Positions 7,959 to 16,560 of a stretch of 64,000 bases of DNA are shown in pieces. Where the stretch lies: assembly GCA_020633235.1 (NCBI GenBank), contig JACKEA010000006.1, forward strand, positions 124,001 through 188,000, in the 5' to 3' direction. Both the position numbers and the translations under genes were made by a program. The notes below the pieces were generated by a model. The model searched no databases, was not told the origin of the DNA, and saw only the letters and a program-made list of their open reading frames with translations. Numbering within the stretch: the stretch's first letter is position 1; each line of letters begins with the position of its first letter. The DNA comes from Polyangiaceae bacterium (GTDB lineage: Bacteria > Myxococcota_A > Polyangia > Polyangiales > Polyangiaceae).

Positions 7959-9221
7959 ATGAGCGCCGCCACGAAGAGACCGCGCCGAGGCATTCGAGCG
8001 GCCATCCGCGCCAACGTCCTGGTGCTGGGGCTCGGGAGCCTGTTCACGGATTTCTCGAGCGAGATGATCAATCCGCTCTTGCCGCTGTTCTTCGCGGGGC
8101 TGGCCCCTGTGATCGGCGCGGCGTTCTGGGTCGGCCTGTCGGAGGGCGTCGCCGAGACCACGGCGAGCATGCTCAAGATCTTCTCGGGTCGCATCAGCGA
8201 TAGACTCCACAAGCGCAAGTCGCTGGTGCTCGCCGGTTATGGTGTTTCCAGCCTGGCCCGGCCGGCCATCGCGCTGGCCGCCCTCGCCTGGCACGTGGTG
8301 GCGCTGAAGTTCTTCGACCGCGTGGGTAAGGGTCTGCGCACGTCACCGCGCGACGCCTTGATCGCCGATTCGGTGGACGCGGGGCACCGGGGGCTCGCCT
8401 TCAGCTTCCACCGCGCGATGGACCACACCGGGGCCGTGCTCGGTCCGCTGACGGCGATGGCCCTGCTTTATCTCTGGCTCGGCTACGCGCGGTGGGGCGG
8501 CGTTGGTGGCGGCGTGAGCGCCGAGGAGATGCACGCGATGCGCGTGCTGTTCGGCGTCGCGCTGGTTCCGGGCGTGATTGCCGTAGCCGTGCTCGCTCTC
8601 GGCGTGCGTGAGATCGTCCCTGCGGCGGAGTCCGGACCTGGAGGCACGGGGGAATGGCGTCAGCTGCCGCGGCGCTTCAAGCTGTTCGTGGCGATCGTGT
8701 CGCTGTTCGCGTTGGGGAACAGCTCCGACATGTTCCTGCTGCTCTATGGGCACGAGCTGTTCGGATGGGGGCTCATGCCGTTGATCCTGCTCTGGATCGC
8801 GCTGCACGTTTCCAAGATCGTGTTCAGCATCCCGGGCGGCATCGTGAGCGACAAGCTCGGGCGCCGTCCGGTGATCATCAGCGGCTGGATCGTCTACGCG
8901 CTGATCTATCTCGGGTTGGCCGTGGTCGCCGCCGAGTGGGCGTTCTGGCTCCTGCTCATCGCCTATGGCTTCTACTACGGCATGACGGAAGGCGCGGAGA
9001 AGGCGCTGGTGACGGACTTCGTTCCGAGCAGCCAACGCGGGACGGCGTTCGGCATCTACCATGGTGCAATCGGCTTGGCGGCGCTTCCTGCGAGCCTGCT
9101 CTTCGGGGTGTTCTGGGAAGCGATCGGGCCGCGCGTCGCGTTCGGCATCGGCGCGGTTCTCGCCGGATTGGCCGCTGTCGGGCTTTCCGCGCTGGTGTCT
9201 GTGGACGGGGCTCGGAGCTGA
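7959..9221 (+). CDS. MFS transporter
   Basis: A 420-residue integral membrane protein with about 12 hydrophobic helices. Features are the first-helix stretch LGSLFTDFSSEMINPLLPLF, a loop 2-3 region with GRISDRLHKRKSL and a second-half counterpart IVSDKLGRRPVIISG. These are the paired MFS signatures (D-R/K-x-G-R/K-R type). The substrate cannot be predicted. The closest general group is the MFS set with a TDFSSEM first helix, often annotated only as MFS transporter. Basic N-terminal residues (KRPRRGIR) are cytoplasmic. It lies between the RRM gene and frmA; the 96-bp gap to frmA and frmA's own strong ribosome site make shared function uncertain. Confidence 0.93.
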   Translation: MSAATKRPRRGIRAAIRANVLVLGLGSLFTDFSSEMINPLLPLFFAGLAPVIGAAFWVGLSEGVAETTASMLKIFSGRISDRLHKRKSLVLAGYGVSSLARPAIALAALAWHVVALKFFDRVGKGLRTSPRDALIADSVDAGHRGLAFSFHRAMDHTGAVLGPLTAMALLYLWLGYARWGGVGGGVSAEEMHAMRVLFGVALVPGVIAVAVLALGVREIVPAAESGPGGTGEWRQLPRRFKLFVAIVSLFALGNSSDMFLLLYGHELFGWGLMPLILLWIALHVSKIVFSIPGGIVSDKLGRRPVIISGWIVYALIYLGLAVVAAEWAFWLLLIAYGFYYGMTEGAEKALVTDFVPSSQRGTAFGIYHGAIGLAALPASLLFGVFWEAIGPRVAFGIGAVLAGLAAVGLSALVSVDGARS

Positions 9222-9317
9222 ACGGCTCCCGTGCCGCGGCGCGCAACGCAGCGCACGCCTTCCGTTTTGCGGCACGACGCACTAAACGTGAGACTTCGTT
9301 CCCGGAGGAGAATCGCG

Positions 9318-10427
9318 ATGGACGTGCGCGCTGCAGTGGCCCGAGAGGCCGGCAAACCCCTGAGCATCGAGACGGTTCAGCTCGAAGGCCCGAAAGCGGG
9401 CGAGGTGCTGGTGGAGCTCAAGGCGACTGGCGTGTGCCACACCGACGAGTTCACGCTCTCGGGCAAGGACCCGGAAGGGATCTTTCCGAGCATCCTCGGT
9501 CACGAGGGCGCCGGCGTGGTGGTGGACGTCGGGCCCGGCGTCACCAGCGTGAAGAAGGGGGATCACGTGATCCCGCTGTACACGCCGGAATGTCGCGAGT
9601 GCGAGTTCTGCCTGAACCCCAAGACCAACCTGTGCCAAGCGATCCGCGCGACCCAGGGCAAGGGCCTGATGCCGGACGGCACCAGCCGCTTCTCTTCCGG
9701 CGGTAAGCCGCTGTTCCACTACATGGGGACCAGCACCTTCGCCAGCCACACGGTGCTGCCGGAGATCGCGGTGGCGAAGATCCGCGAGGACGCGCCCTTC
9801 GAGAAGGTCTGCTACATCGGCTGCGGCGTGACCACGGGGGTGGGCGCGGTGATCAACACCGCCAAGGTGGAGCCGGGCTCCAAGGTGGTGGTGTTCGGTC
9901 TGGGCGGCATCGGCCTGAACGTGATCCAGGGCGCGCGGCTGGTGGGCGCCGACATGATCGTGGGCGTGGATCTGAATCCGGGTCGTAGGGCGATTGCCGA
10001 GAAGTTCGGCATGACGCACTTCGTGAACCCCAAAGAGGTGGAAGGGGATCTGGTGCCGTATCTGGTGAACCTCACCGGCGGCGGCGCGGACTACACCTTC
10101 GAGTGCGTGGGCAACGTGGAGCTGATGCGCCAGGCCCTGGAGTGCTGCCACAAGGGCTGGGGCGAGTCGGTCATCATCGGCGTCGCGCCGGCGGGCGCGG
10201 AGATCGCCACTCGGCCCTTCCAGTTGGTCACTGGTCGGGTGTGGCGCGGCTCCGCCTTCGGCGGTGCTCGGGGCCGCACGGACGTTCCCAAGATCGTGGA
10301 CTGGTACATGGACGGCAAGATCGACATCGACAGCCTGATCACCCACACGCTGCCTCTGGATCGCATCAACGAGGCGTTCGACTTGATGCACGAGGGCAAG
10401 TCCATCCGCACCGTCGTGACCTACTGA
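9318..10427 (+). CDS. frmA: S-(hydroxymethyl)glutathione dehydrogenase / class III alcohol dehydrogenase
   Basis: A 369-residue zinc-dependent dehydrogenase that oxidises S-hydroxymethylglutathione (from formaldehyde and glutathione) to S-formylglutathione with NAD. Catalytic zinc ligands are in CHTDEFTLSG and GHEGAG. The structural zinc site CRECEFCLNPKTNLC has the C-x2-C-x2-C-x7-C spacing. The Rossmann motif is GLGGIGLNVIQGARLVGAD. ATG 9318 has a strong GGAGGAG ribosome site at 9304-9310. The next gene, encoding the hydrolase of the same pathway, begins three bases after its stop, which strongly supports the formaldehyde-detoxification assignment over a general alcohol dehydrogenase. Confidence 0.97.
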   Translation: MDVRAAVAREAGKPLSIETVQLEGPKAGEVLVELKATGVCHTDEFTLSGKDPEGIFPSILGHEGAGVVVDVGPGVTSVKKGDHVIPLYTPECRECEFCLNPKTNLCQAIRATQGKGLMPDGTSRFSSGGKPLFHYMGTSTFASHTVLPEIAVAKIREDAPFEKVCYIGCGVTTGVGAVINTAKVEPGSKVVVFGLGGIGLNVIQGARLVGADMIVGVDLNPGRRAIAEKFGMTHFVNPKEVEGDLVPYLVNLTGGGADYTFECVGNVELMRQALECCHKGWGESVIIGVAPAGAEIATRPFQLVTGRVWRGSAFGGARGRTDVPKIVDWYMDGKIDIDSLITHTLPLDRINEAFDLMHEGKSIRTVVTY

Positions 10428-10430
10428 CGC

Positions 10431-11270
10431 ATGGCCATCGAGACGCTGAAGCAGCACCGCATGTTCGGCGGTGTGCAGGGCTTCTACACCCACGACAGCT
10501 CCGAGACCGGCACCCGGATGCGTTTCTCGGTGTTCCAGCCCGCCGGTGCGGAGCGCGGCGCGCCGGTGCTCGTGTATCTCTCGGGGCTCACCTGTACGGA
10601 CGAGAATTTCACCACCAAGGCGGGGGCTCAGCGCGTCGCCGCGCAGCACGGCCTCGTGCTCGTAGCGCCGGACACCAGCCCCCGCGGCCTCGAGCTACCG
10701 GGCGAGCACGACAGCTACGACTTCGGCAGCGGCGCGGGCTTCTACGTGGATGCCACCGAGGAGCCGTGGTCGAAGCACTACCGGATGTACAGCTACGTGG
10801 TGGAGGAGCTGCCGCGCTTGCTCGAAACACACTTCGGCGTGGACCTCGGGCGCATGGGCGTGTTCGGTCACTCCATGGGTGGCCACGGCGCGCTGGTCAC
10901 GGCCTTCCGCAATCCTGATCGCTTTCGCAGCGTGTCGGCGCTTTCGCCCATCTGCGCGCCCACCCACTGCCCGTGGGGCAAGAAGGCCTTCAGCGGCTAT
11001 CTCGGGACGGACGAAGCCGCGTGGAAGCAGTACGACGCCAGCGAGCTCGCGGCCACCACCCGCTTCCGCGGCGAGATCCTCGTGGATCAGGGCAGCGCGG
11101 ACGAGTTCCTCGAGCGCGAGCTGATGCCGGAGCGGCTCACGGCGGCCTGCAGCGCGGCCGGCATTCCCCTCACCCTCCGCATGCACGACGGCTACGACCA
11201 CAGCTACTACTTCATTGCCACCTTCGCCGCGGACCACGTCGAGCACCACGCGCGGGTGCTCTGCAACTGA
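10431..11270 (+). CDS. frmB: S-formylglutathione hydrolase
   Basis: A 279-residue serine esterase of the esterase D family that hydrolyses S-formylglutathione to formate and glutathione. The conserved YLSGLTCTDENFTTKAG segment, nucleophile in GHSMGGHGAL, and C-terminal His in YDHSYYFIATF are present. The length is standard for the family. The ATG lies three bases after the frmA stop, so the two are almost surely co-transcribed and together remove formaldehyde from C1 or methylated-compound metabolism. Confidence 0.97.
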   Translation: MAIETLKQHRMFGGVQGFYTHDSSETGTRMRFSVFQPAGAERGAPVLVYLSGLTCTDENFTTKAGAQRVAAQHGLVLVAPDTSPRGLELPGEHDSYDFGSGAGFYVDATEEPWSKHYRMYSYVVEELPRLLETHFGVDLGRMGVFGHSMGGHGALVTAFRNPDRFRSVSALSPICAPTHCPWGKKAFSGYLGTDEAAWKQYDASELAATTRFRGEILVDQGSADEFLERELMPERLTAACSAAGIPLTLRMHDGYDHSYYFIATFAADHVEHHARVLCN

Positions 11271-11290
11271 AGGGCCCTGCTCTCTTTCAG

Positions 11291-11375
11291 TGAATGTCGG
11301 TTCGCCGCGGAACCGCTCTGCCAACCCGCGGTTGGCGGCCGGTAACCGAAGGTTGGCGTTGGCTCGCCGCGCTCG
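11291..11375 (+). repeat. Intergenic palindromic repeats, copies 4 and 5, with inner hairpin
   Basis: Copy 4 (11291-11314) reads TGAATGTCGGTTCGCCGCGG then AACC. Copy 5 (11358-11375) reads GTTGGCTCGCCGCGCTCG. Between them GCCAACC and GGTTGGC (11320-11336) form a perfect 7-bp stem with a CGC loop. GGTTGGCG recurs several times up to 11397. The cluster fills most of the 167 bp between frmB and the SpoIID-like gene. Confidence 0.6.
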
Positions 11376-11437
11376 CTAGCGATTTCGCGAGGTTGGCGGC
11401 CTAGGGCCGTGGCTTGGCGCTTGCTGTGCTTCGGAGC

Positions 11438-12934
11438 GTGAAGACGACTCGGCGATACGCCTCTCGCTCCTTGGCTCTGGTCTTGCTGGCCGTGGGCGCG
11501 CTCCTCGCCGGCGGTGCCGCGATGACGGGCTGCACCGCCGAGGTGGGTGACGGCGAGCCTCTCGGCTTCTCTCAGCAGGCGGTGAGCGCGCCACTGGCGA
11601 AGGCGTACTGCAGCATTCCGGTGACCGGCAAAGGCACCAAGAGCATGGAGGAGGACTACCTGCCCCATGTCATCCAGTGCGAGAACGGCGGCGCCAATCT
11701 CCAGGCCCTGAAGGCGCAGGCCATCGCCGCGCGGTCCGTGGCCTACTACGCGATGGCGACCAAGGGCTCCATCTGCGACGGCCAGGGCTGCCAGGTGTAC
11801 TCCTGCGGCGCGACGCCTACGGCGAAGCAGAAGCAGGCCGTGAAAGAGACCGCGGGCATGTACCTGTCCTACGGCGGGATGCTCACCTACGGCTTCTACG
11901 TGAACGGTGACTCGAAGACGTCGCCGCCGAGCTGCAAGGGCAGCACCAGCGTCTCCATCGAGAAGTACATCACCTACAACGAGGGCAAGACCGGCACCTC
12001 GGTGAAGCAGACGTCCCTCGGCTACATCGGACCGCCCGGCTACGGGCAGAACCGCGGCTGCATGGGTCAGTGGGGCGCGCGCTGCCTGGAGAACGGCAAG
12101 GGCTACGATTACAAGCAGATCCTCCAATTCTACTACGGCAAGGACATCAAGATCCTCACGGCCTCGGGCTCCTGCGTGGCGCCCACCGACACCGACGGCG
12201 ATGGCGTGCCGGACAGCAAGGACAACTGCAAGACCACCAAGAACGCGAATCAGACGGACACCGACAAGGACGGCAAGGGCGACGCCTGCGACGGCGACGA
12301 CGACGGCGATGGCGTGGCCGACACCAAGGACAACTGCCCGCTGAACAAGAACGCCGGCCAGTTGGACACCGACGGCGATGGCAAGGGCGATGCGTGTGAC
12401 GCCGACGACGACAATGACGGCGTGAAGGACGCTGACGACAACTGCCCGAAGACGGCCAACAAGGGCCAGGCCGACGCCGACAACGACGGCATTGGCGACG
12501 CCTGCGAGAAGGACACGGATGGCGACGGCGTGGTGGACGACACCGACGTGTGCCCGAACGACAAGGACCCGGAACAGGTCGACACCGACGGCGACGGCGA
12601 CGGCGACGTGTGCGACGACGACGATGACGACGACGGCGTGCTGGACGTGGACGACAACTGCCCGCTGGTGGAGAACCCCGCGCAGGCGGACAAGGACGAG
12701 GACGGCGTGGGCGACGCCTGCCAGAGCACCGGCGGCGCCGGAGGGGCCGGCGGCCTGAGCGGCGAAGCCGGCGGGGGCGGGGTGCAGCAGAGCACCAAGA
12801 CCCTGGCCGGGGACGACGGCGGCTGCAGCGTGGGCGGGTCCGGCAAGGGCTCCGGCGGAGAGCTCCTGTTGCTGGCGGCCGCAGGGATCATTCTCGCCCG
12901 GCGCCGGTCGTGCTCGAATGGGAGCAAATCATGA
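11438..12934 (+). CDS. SpoIID/LytB-like lipoprotein with thrombospondin type-3 repeats and MYXO-CTERM-like tail
   Basis: A 498-residue exported protein. GTG 11438 gives a basic N-terminus, a hydrophobic helix and lipobox MTGC (Cys32). Residues about 60-245 resemble the SpoIID/LytB domain: LPHVIQCENGGANLQALKAQ, AIAARSVAYYA, and GQNRGCMGQWGARCLENGKG; SpoIID enzymes cleave peptidoglycan glycan strands. About 250-440 holds calcium-binding type-3 repeats (DTDGDGVPDSKDNC and variants, about six). The end has a Gly-rich spacer, GGCSVGG, a Leu/Ala-rich helix and ARRRS, the layout of MYXO-CTERM sorting tails. A lipobox plus a C-terminal sorting tail is unusual. Its TGA overlaps the next gene's ATG (ATGA), implying translational coupling. 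Confidence 0.87.
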   Translation: MKTTRRYASRSLALVLLAVGALLAGGAAMTGCTAEVGDGEPLGFSQQAVSAPLAKAYCSIPVTGKGTKSMEEDYLPHVIQCENGGANLQALKAQAIAARSVAYYAMATKGSICDGQGCQVYSCGATPTAKQKQAVKETAGMYLSYGGMLTYGFYVNGDSKTSPPSCKGSTSVSIEKYITYNEGKTGTSVKQTSLGYIGPPGYGQNRGCMGQWGARCLENGKGYDYKQILQFYYGKDIKILTASGSCVAPTDTDGDGVPDSKDNCKTTKNANQTDTDKDGKGDACDGDDDGDGVADTKDNCPLNKNAGQLDTDGDGKGDACDADDDNDGVKDADDNCPKTANKGQADADNDGIGDACEKDTDGDGVVDDTDVCPNDKDPEQVDTDGDGDGDVCDDDDDDDGVLDVDDNCPLVENPAQADKDEDGVGDACQSTGGAGGAGGLSGEAGGGGVQQSTKTLAGDDGGCSVGGSGKGSGGELLLLAAAGIILARRRSCSNGSKS

Positions 12935-14220
12935 AACCGTTTCGTGCCATCGCTGTGCTTCTCGGCGCCGCCGCCGCGTTTTCGCTCTCCTCCGGCTGCG
13001 CCCTGCAGACGGCGGACGAGCCGGACTTCCACGGGGAAGAAGAAGAGCCCGTCGCGTCCGTGCAGGAGAAGCTGACCACCGTGGCCAGCGTGGTGAGCAC
13101 CAGCTGCTCCACCTCCAGCGTGAAGGGGCTCAGCGAGCAGATCGTCGCCCAGATGAACTGCAACGTGCCGAACTCCATGGCGCAGGTGCCCTCCCGACCC
13201 AACCTGACCATGGGCAGCGCGGTGTTCCCGTTCATGCAGTCCCCCGCCAAGAACGCGTTGGTGAAGGCCCTCGACGCGCACCCGGGCACCAACATGAAGG
13301 TGAACTCGATGTTCCGCACGGTGGCGGCGCAGTACGTGCTCTACCGTTGGTACAAGCTGGGCAAGTGCGGCATCAGCCTGGCCGCCACTCCGGGGTCGTC
13401 CAATCACGAGTCGGGGCTGGCCATCGACGTGAGCCAGTACAGCACCTGGAAGAGCGCGCTCACGGGTAACGGCTTCAAGTGGCTCGGCTCGTCGGATCCG
13501 GTGCACTACGACTACGCGGGCAGCGGCGCCAAGAACTTGAAGGGCGAGGACGTGCTCGCGTTCCAGATGCTCTGGAACCTGAACAACCCCGGCGACAAGA
13601 TCGACGAGGACGGCTCCTACGGTCCGCAGACGGAGGCGCGGCTCGCGAAGTCCCCCGCGGCGGGCTTCACCAAGGAGCCGAGCTGCGGCGTGACCGACAC
13701 CGACGGCGACGGCGTCGCCGACGACAAGGACAACTGCCCGAAAGACAAGAACAAGGACCAGCTGGACACCGACGGTGACGGCAAGGGCGACGTCTGCGAC
13801 GGGGACGACGACGGCGATGGCGTGGCGGACGCCGCGGACAATTGTCCCCTGGTCGAAAACCCGGAGCAGGCGGATCTCGACGGCGACACCGTGGGCGACG
13901 CGTGCGATGACGACATCGACGGCGACGGCATCCCCAACGACCAAGACGCTTGCCCGCTCGAGGATCCGTGCAGCGGTGCAGCCGGGGCCGGGGGCCAGGG
14001 CTTTGGGGGCGCCGGGGGTGCCATCGGCGTCGGGGGTGAAGCCGGCGCGCCGAGCGGCACTGGGCAGGGGACCAAGCTGCTCAGCGGCGACGATGGCGGC
14101 TGCAGCGTGACGGCACCGCGGCGGACCAACAAAGGAAGCCTGACCTTGGTGGCGTTGGGGTTCGGTCTGCTGCTGCTTCGCCGTCGTCAGGCGTCGAGGT
14201 CGCGCAGGCTCTTGGTGTAG
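12931..14220 (+). CDS. M15-type D-Ala-D-Ala carboxypeptidase-like lipoprotein with peptidoglycan-binding, type-3 repeats and MYXO-CTERM-like tail
   Basis: A 429-residue protein starting in the ATGA overlap with the preceding gene. The lipobox is LSSGC (Cys23). Residues about 85-195 carry the M15/VanY zinc motif: SNHESGLAIDV (His159, Asp166) and DPVHYDY (His192), predicting cleavage of peptidoglycan peptide ends. About 202-240 (DVLAFQMLWNLNNPGDKIDE, SYGPQTEARL) looks like a peptidoglycan-binding-1 repeat unit. Three or so DTDGDG type-3 repeats follow, then a Gly/Ala spacer, GGCSV, a Leu-rich helix and RRRQ. The layout is parallel to its neighbour, so the pair probably remodels wall peptidoglycan at the surface. 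The last 34 bp overlap the convergent PhnD-like gene. Confidence 0.88.
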   Translation: MKPFRAIAVLLGAAAAFSLSSGCALQTADEPDFHGEEEEPVASVQEKLTTVASVVSTSCSTSSVKGLSEQIVAQMNCNVPNSMAQVPSRPNLTMGSAVFPFMQSPAKNALVKALDAHPGTNMKVNSMFRTVAAQYVLYRWYKLGKCGISLAATPGSSNHESGLAIDVSQYSTWKSALTGNGFKWLGSSDPVHYDYAGSGAKNLKGEDVLAFQMLWNLNNPGDKIDEDGSYGPQTEARLAKSPAAGFTKEPSCGVTDTDGDGVADDKDNCPKDKNKDQLDTDGDGKGDVCDGDDDGDGVADAADNCPLVENPEQADLDGDTVGDACDDDIDGDGIPNDQDACPLEDPCSGAAGAGGQGFGGAGGAIGVGGEAGAPSGTGQGTKLLSGDDGGCSVTAPRRTNKGSLTLVALGFGLLLLRRRQASRSRRLLV

Positions 14221-15005
14221 CCGCTGGGCGGCGCCACGAAGGCGGCGCTGTGGAACAGCTCCAGCAGCAGGCCGCGGTCGCTGCGGCCGAGGGCGGCGAG
14301 GGCGGCGGCGAGCTCTTGCAGCAAGGGACCGGGAATGCGGCTGGAGGCGACGATGGCGTCGGCGGGTACGGTCCCCGCGGTGGTGACCATCGAGAGCTCG
14401 TCCTGGCGTGAGCCGGCGCGGAACCAGCCGGCATCGAGCACGCGACGCGTGCCGGACTCGAGCACGGCGTAGGTGGCGCCCACCTCGGCGGAGCCGCGTA
14501 GCACGTGCTCGACGACGCCTTCGTGCGTCCTGCCGAACACGCCGTGGGAGAAGAAGGTCTCGGGATCCTTCTGCGCGGCGGCCACGAAGCGTCGCGGGAC
14601 CACGTAGCCGGCGGCGCTTCGGGGATCCACCCAGGCTACGGACTTGCCCTCCAGGGCCGAGAGGCCGTCCCAGCCCTTGTCCTTCTTGGCGAAGAAGGCG
14701 GAGTGGTACACGCCCGAACCGCCGCGTGCGAGACAGGCGACGGGTACGGCGCCGCGTTGGCCGATGGCGCTGGCGGCGAGCAACGGGGGAGCCCACAAAA
14801 GATCCACGCTGCCCGTGGTGAGGCGCGAGAGCAGCTCTCCGTAGCTGCGTTCCACCTGGGGGTAGATGACGCGATTCACTCGAGCGCTGAGCGCGGTGCA
14901 GAAGCGATCGAGTCGCGTCCTGGTCGCGGGGTCCGTCGATGCGATGGCGAAGGCCCATGCACCACGACGCCGCGAGGAGGCCTCGCGTTCCGTCTCTCCG
15001 CTCAC
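14187..15005 (-). CDS. Orphan PhnD-like substrate-binding domain protein, paralogue 1
   Basis: About 272 residues if translated from GTG 15005. The fold looks like the PhnD/phosphonate-type periplasmic binding family: YPQVERSYGELLSRL, VDLLWAPPLLAAS, VAWVDPRSAAGYVVPRRF, and VFGRTHEGVVEHVLRGSAEV. It is clearly paralogous to the protein at 52754-53590 over its whole length. No transporter permease or ATPase gene is nearby, and no signal peptide is visible from GTG 15005; an ATG at 15077 is in frame but would overlap the upstream gene and still gives a poor signal sequence. So it may be a cytoplasmic ligand sensor rather than a transport protein (inference). It follows the Cys-rich lipoprotein gene by 22 bp. 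Confidence 0.82.
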   Translation of the reverse strand: MSGETEREASSRRRGAWAFAIASTDPATRTRLDRFCTALSARVNRVIYPQVERSYGELLSRLTTGSVDLLWAPPLLAASAIGQRGAVPVACLARGGSGVYHSAFFAKKDKGWDGLSALEGKSVAWVDPRSAAGYVVPRRFVAAAQKDPETFFSHGVFGRTHEGVVEHVLRGSAEVGATYAVLESGTRRVLDAGWFRAGSRQDELSMVTTAGTVPADAIVASSRIPGPLLQELAAALAALGRSDRGLLLELFHSAAFVAPPSGYTKSLRDLDA

Positions 15006-15027
15006 TGCGGAGTTAGCATAGCACCGC

Positions 15028-16473
15028 TTACTGACAGACGCCGGGCTGCACGCAGCTCTGGCTGCTGCTGCAACCATATACGGAGGCGTTGGGGTCGTTG
15101 CAGTCCGGGTCCCAGGCGCCGCATTCGCAATCGCAGCCGTCCAGGGCGGCGAAGTAGCTGGGATCACACGTCCAGCTGCCGGGCACGGCGATGTCGCTGA
15201 TCGTCAGGGCATAGGTGCCACAGTCCGAGGTGCTGTAGCCGTCCACGATCACGTAATACGTGGCGTCGGCGGAGGACGTGTTCTCGAGGGTCAGGCTCTC
15301 GTTGCCCAGGGTGTCGGAGATGTCCACGCAGGTGTTGCCGGTCTTGTCGGCGCAGCTGGTGACGACCCACAGCGCCGCGTCGAAGGCGATGTTGGTGAGA
15401 TCGACGCGCACCTTGGTGCCGGGCTGCAGCGTTAGGGCGTACAGGCGCTCGGGGCCCGGGGAGTCGTTGAAGCTGCAGGCGCTGGTCGGGCTCTGGGCCA
15501 CGTCGTACTGGCTGGTGGCGGTGCAGGTGTCGCCGGTTTCGTTCAGCGTGGTGCCCGCGAAGGTGCCGAGATCCGTGGCGGAGCACGAGAACCCGGTGCA
15601 GCCGGAGGTGTCGTACTGGCAGCTGGAGGAGCAGCCGAGCTGACCACCGGTGAAGCCGAAGGTGCTGCAGGTGCTGCTGCCAAGGGCGGTGCCGTCACAC
15701 GCTTCCCCGGACTCCAGGACGTTGTTGCCGCAGCCGGCATCGAAGCTGGCGGAGGATACGTGCAGGCACGCGCCGCCCGGCACCGGCGTGGAGACGTAGT
15801 TGCTGTCGATGGTGACCTCCACCAAAGTCACGTTCGAGAGCGAGCCGCTGATGCCGCCGGAGCTGATGGGCGGCTTGTTCACCTGGATGCTTCCGGCGGA
15901 CTGATAGAAGTACTTCGACGCGGTGGTGCCGCTCACGTCTTGGGTGACGAGCACGCACTGATCGCAGGTGGCGAAGCTCGCGTTGTTGCCGCTGGCCAGA
16001 TCGAAGCTGCCGGTGGTGTCGGAGTAGAACTGAACGTAGAAGCTGTCGGGCAGCGCGCCGCCGAGGGTGGCGCCGGGGGAGCCGACCACGCCTTGCGCGG
16101 TGGACGTGCCGTTGGGATCGATGCTGAACGCGGTCGGAGACAGCTCGATACAGGACGACGTGCCGCCGGCGCCTGCGCTCCCAGCGGCGCCCGCAGTGCC
16201 GCCGGTGCCGGCGCTGCCTGCGGCACCTGCAGCGCCGCCGGTGCCCGCAGTGCCGCCGGTGCCCGCAGTGCCGGCGCTGCCTGCGGCACCTGCCGCGCCG
16301 CCGGTGCCCGCAGTGCCGGCCGTACCGCCGGTCGCACCGAAGCCACCAAAGGCGCCGTTCCCCGCTCCGCCGTCGAAGAACCCGCCGGAACCACCACCCC
16401 CCACGCTGTCCTCGCTGTTGGCGCAGGCCGCGAGCAGCACGGGCACGAGCAACAGAATCGCCGTCTTGGTCAT
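15028..16473 (-). CDS. Cys-rich secreted lipoprotein with Gly-Ala linker and Myxococcus Cys-rich repeat
   Basis: A 481-residue lipoprotein: MTKTAILLLVPVLLAAC is the signal and lipobox. A Gly/Ala/Thr tandem linker runs to about residue 105. Then comes a beta-rich domain of unknown family (FYVQFYSDTTGSFDLASGNN). Around 250-295 is the Cys-rich element CGNNVLESGEACDGT, common in myxobacterial surface proteins. A further domain resembles bacterial pre-peptidase C-terminal folds (YALTLQPGTKVRVDLTNIAF, ATYYVIVDGYS). The tail is again Cys-rich (CDCECGAWDPDC). It is probably an outer-surface binding or adhesion protein; no enzyme motif is seen. It is divergent from the FHA activator gene (87-bp gap) and likely co-transcribed with the PhnD-like gene. 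Confidence 0.82.
   Translation of the reverse strand: MTKTAILLLVPVLLAACANSEDSVGGGGSGGFFDGGAGNGAFGGFGATGGTAGTAGTGGAAGAAGSAGTAGTGGTAGTGGAAGAAGSAGTGGTAGAAGSAGAGGTSSCIELSPTAFSIDPNGTSTAQGVVGSPGATLGGALPDSFYVQFYSDTTGSFDLASGNNASFATCDQCVLVTQDVSGTTASKYFYQSAGSIQVNKPPISSGGISGSLSNVTLVEVTIDSNYVSTPVPGGACLHVSSASFDAGCGNNVLESGEACDGTALGSSTCSTFGFTGGQLGCSSSCQYDTSGCTGFSCSATDLGTFAGTTLNETGDTCTATSQYDVAQSPTSACSFNDSPGPERLYALTLQPGTKVRVDLTNIAFDAALWVVTSCADKTGNTCVDISDTLGNESLTLENTSSADATYYVIVDGYSTSDCGTYALTISDIAVPGSWTCDPSYFAALDGCDCECGAWDPDCNDPNASVYGCSSSQSCVQPGVCQ
16150..16330 (-). repeat. In-gene tandem repeat encoding the Gly-Ala linker
   Basis: GC-rich repeats (GCCGCCGGTGCCCGCAGTGC and variants) encode GTAGTGGAAGAAG-type sequence on the minus strand. 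They form the spacer after the lipobox of the 481-residue lipoprotein. Comparable linkers occur in the GH5 protein, so this is a lineage-wide surface-protein spacer. Confidence 0.7.
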
Positions 16474-16560
16474 TGGCAGGCGCTGACCTATGTCCGAAAC
16501 CGCCGCCGCGCAAGCGCGGGGCTTTCCGCCGTCATTCCGCTATGAGATAACTGCTCGATC

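Noticed and set aside
9224..9256. Another palindromic repeat copy after the MFS gene
   Set aside because: The segment has GCCGCGGCGCG but lacks the TGTYGGT half of the core.
12250..14958. A very long open frame antisense to the two type-3 repeat genes
   Set aside because: It mirrors Asp/Gly codons of the repeats; its product is low complexity and spans two genes, so it is a by-product of high GC content.
16150..16330. Possible minisatellite or CRISPR
   Set aside because: In-frame linker repeat of a lipoprotein; no spacer structure or cas genes.
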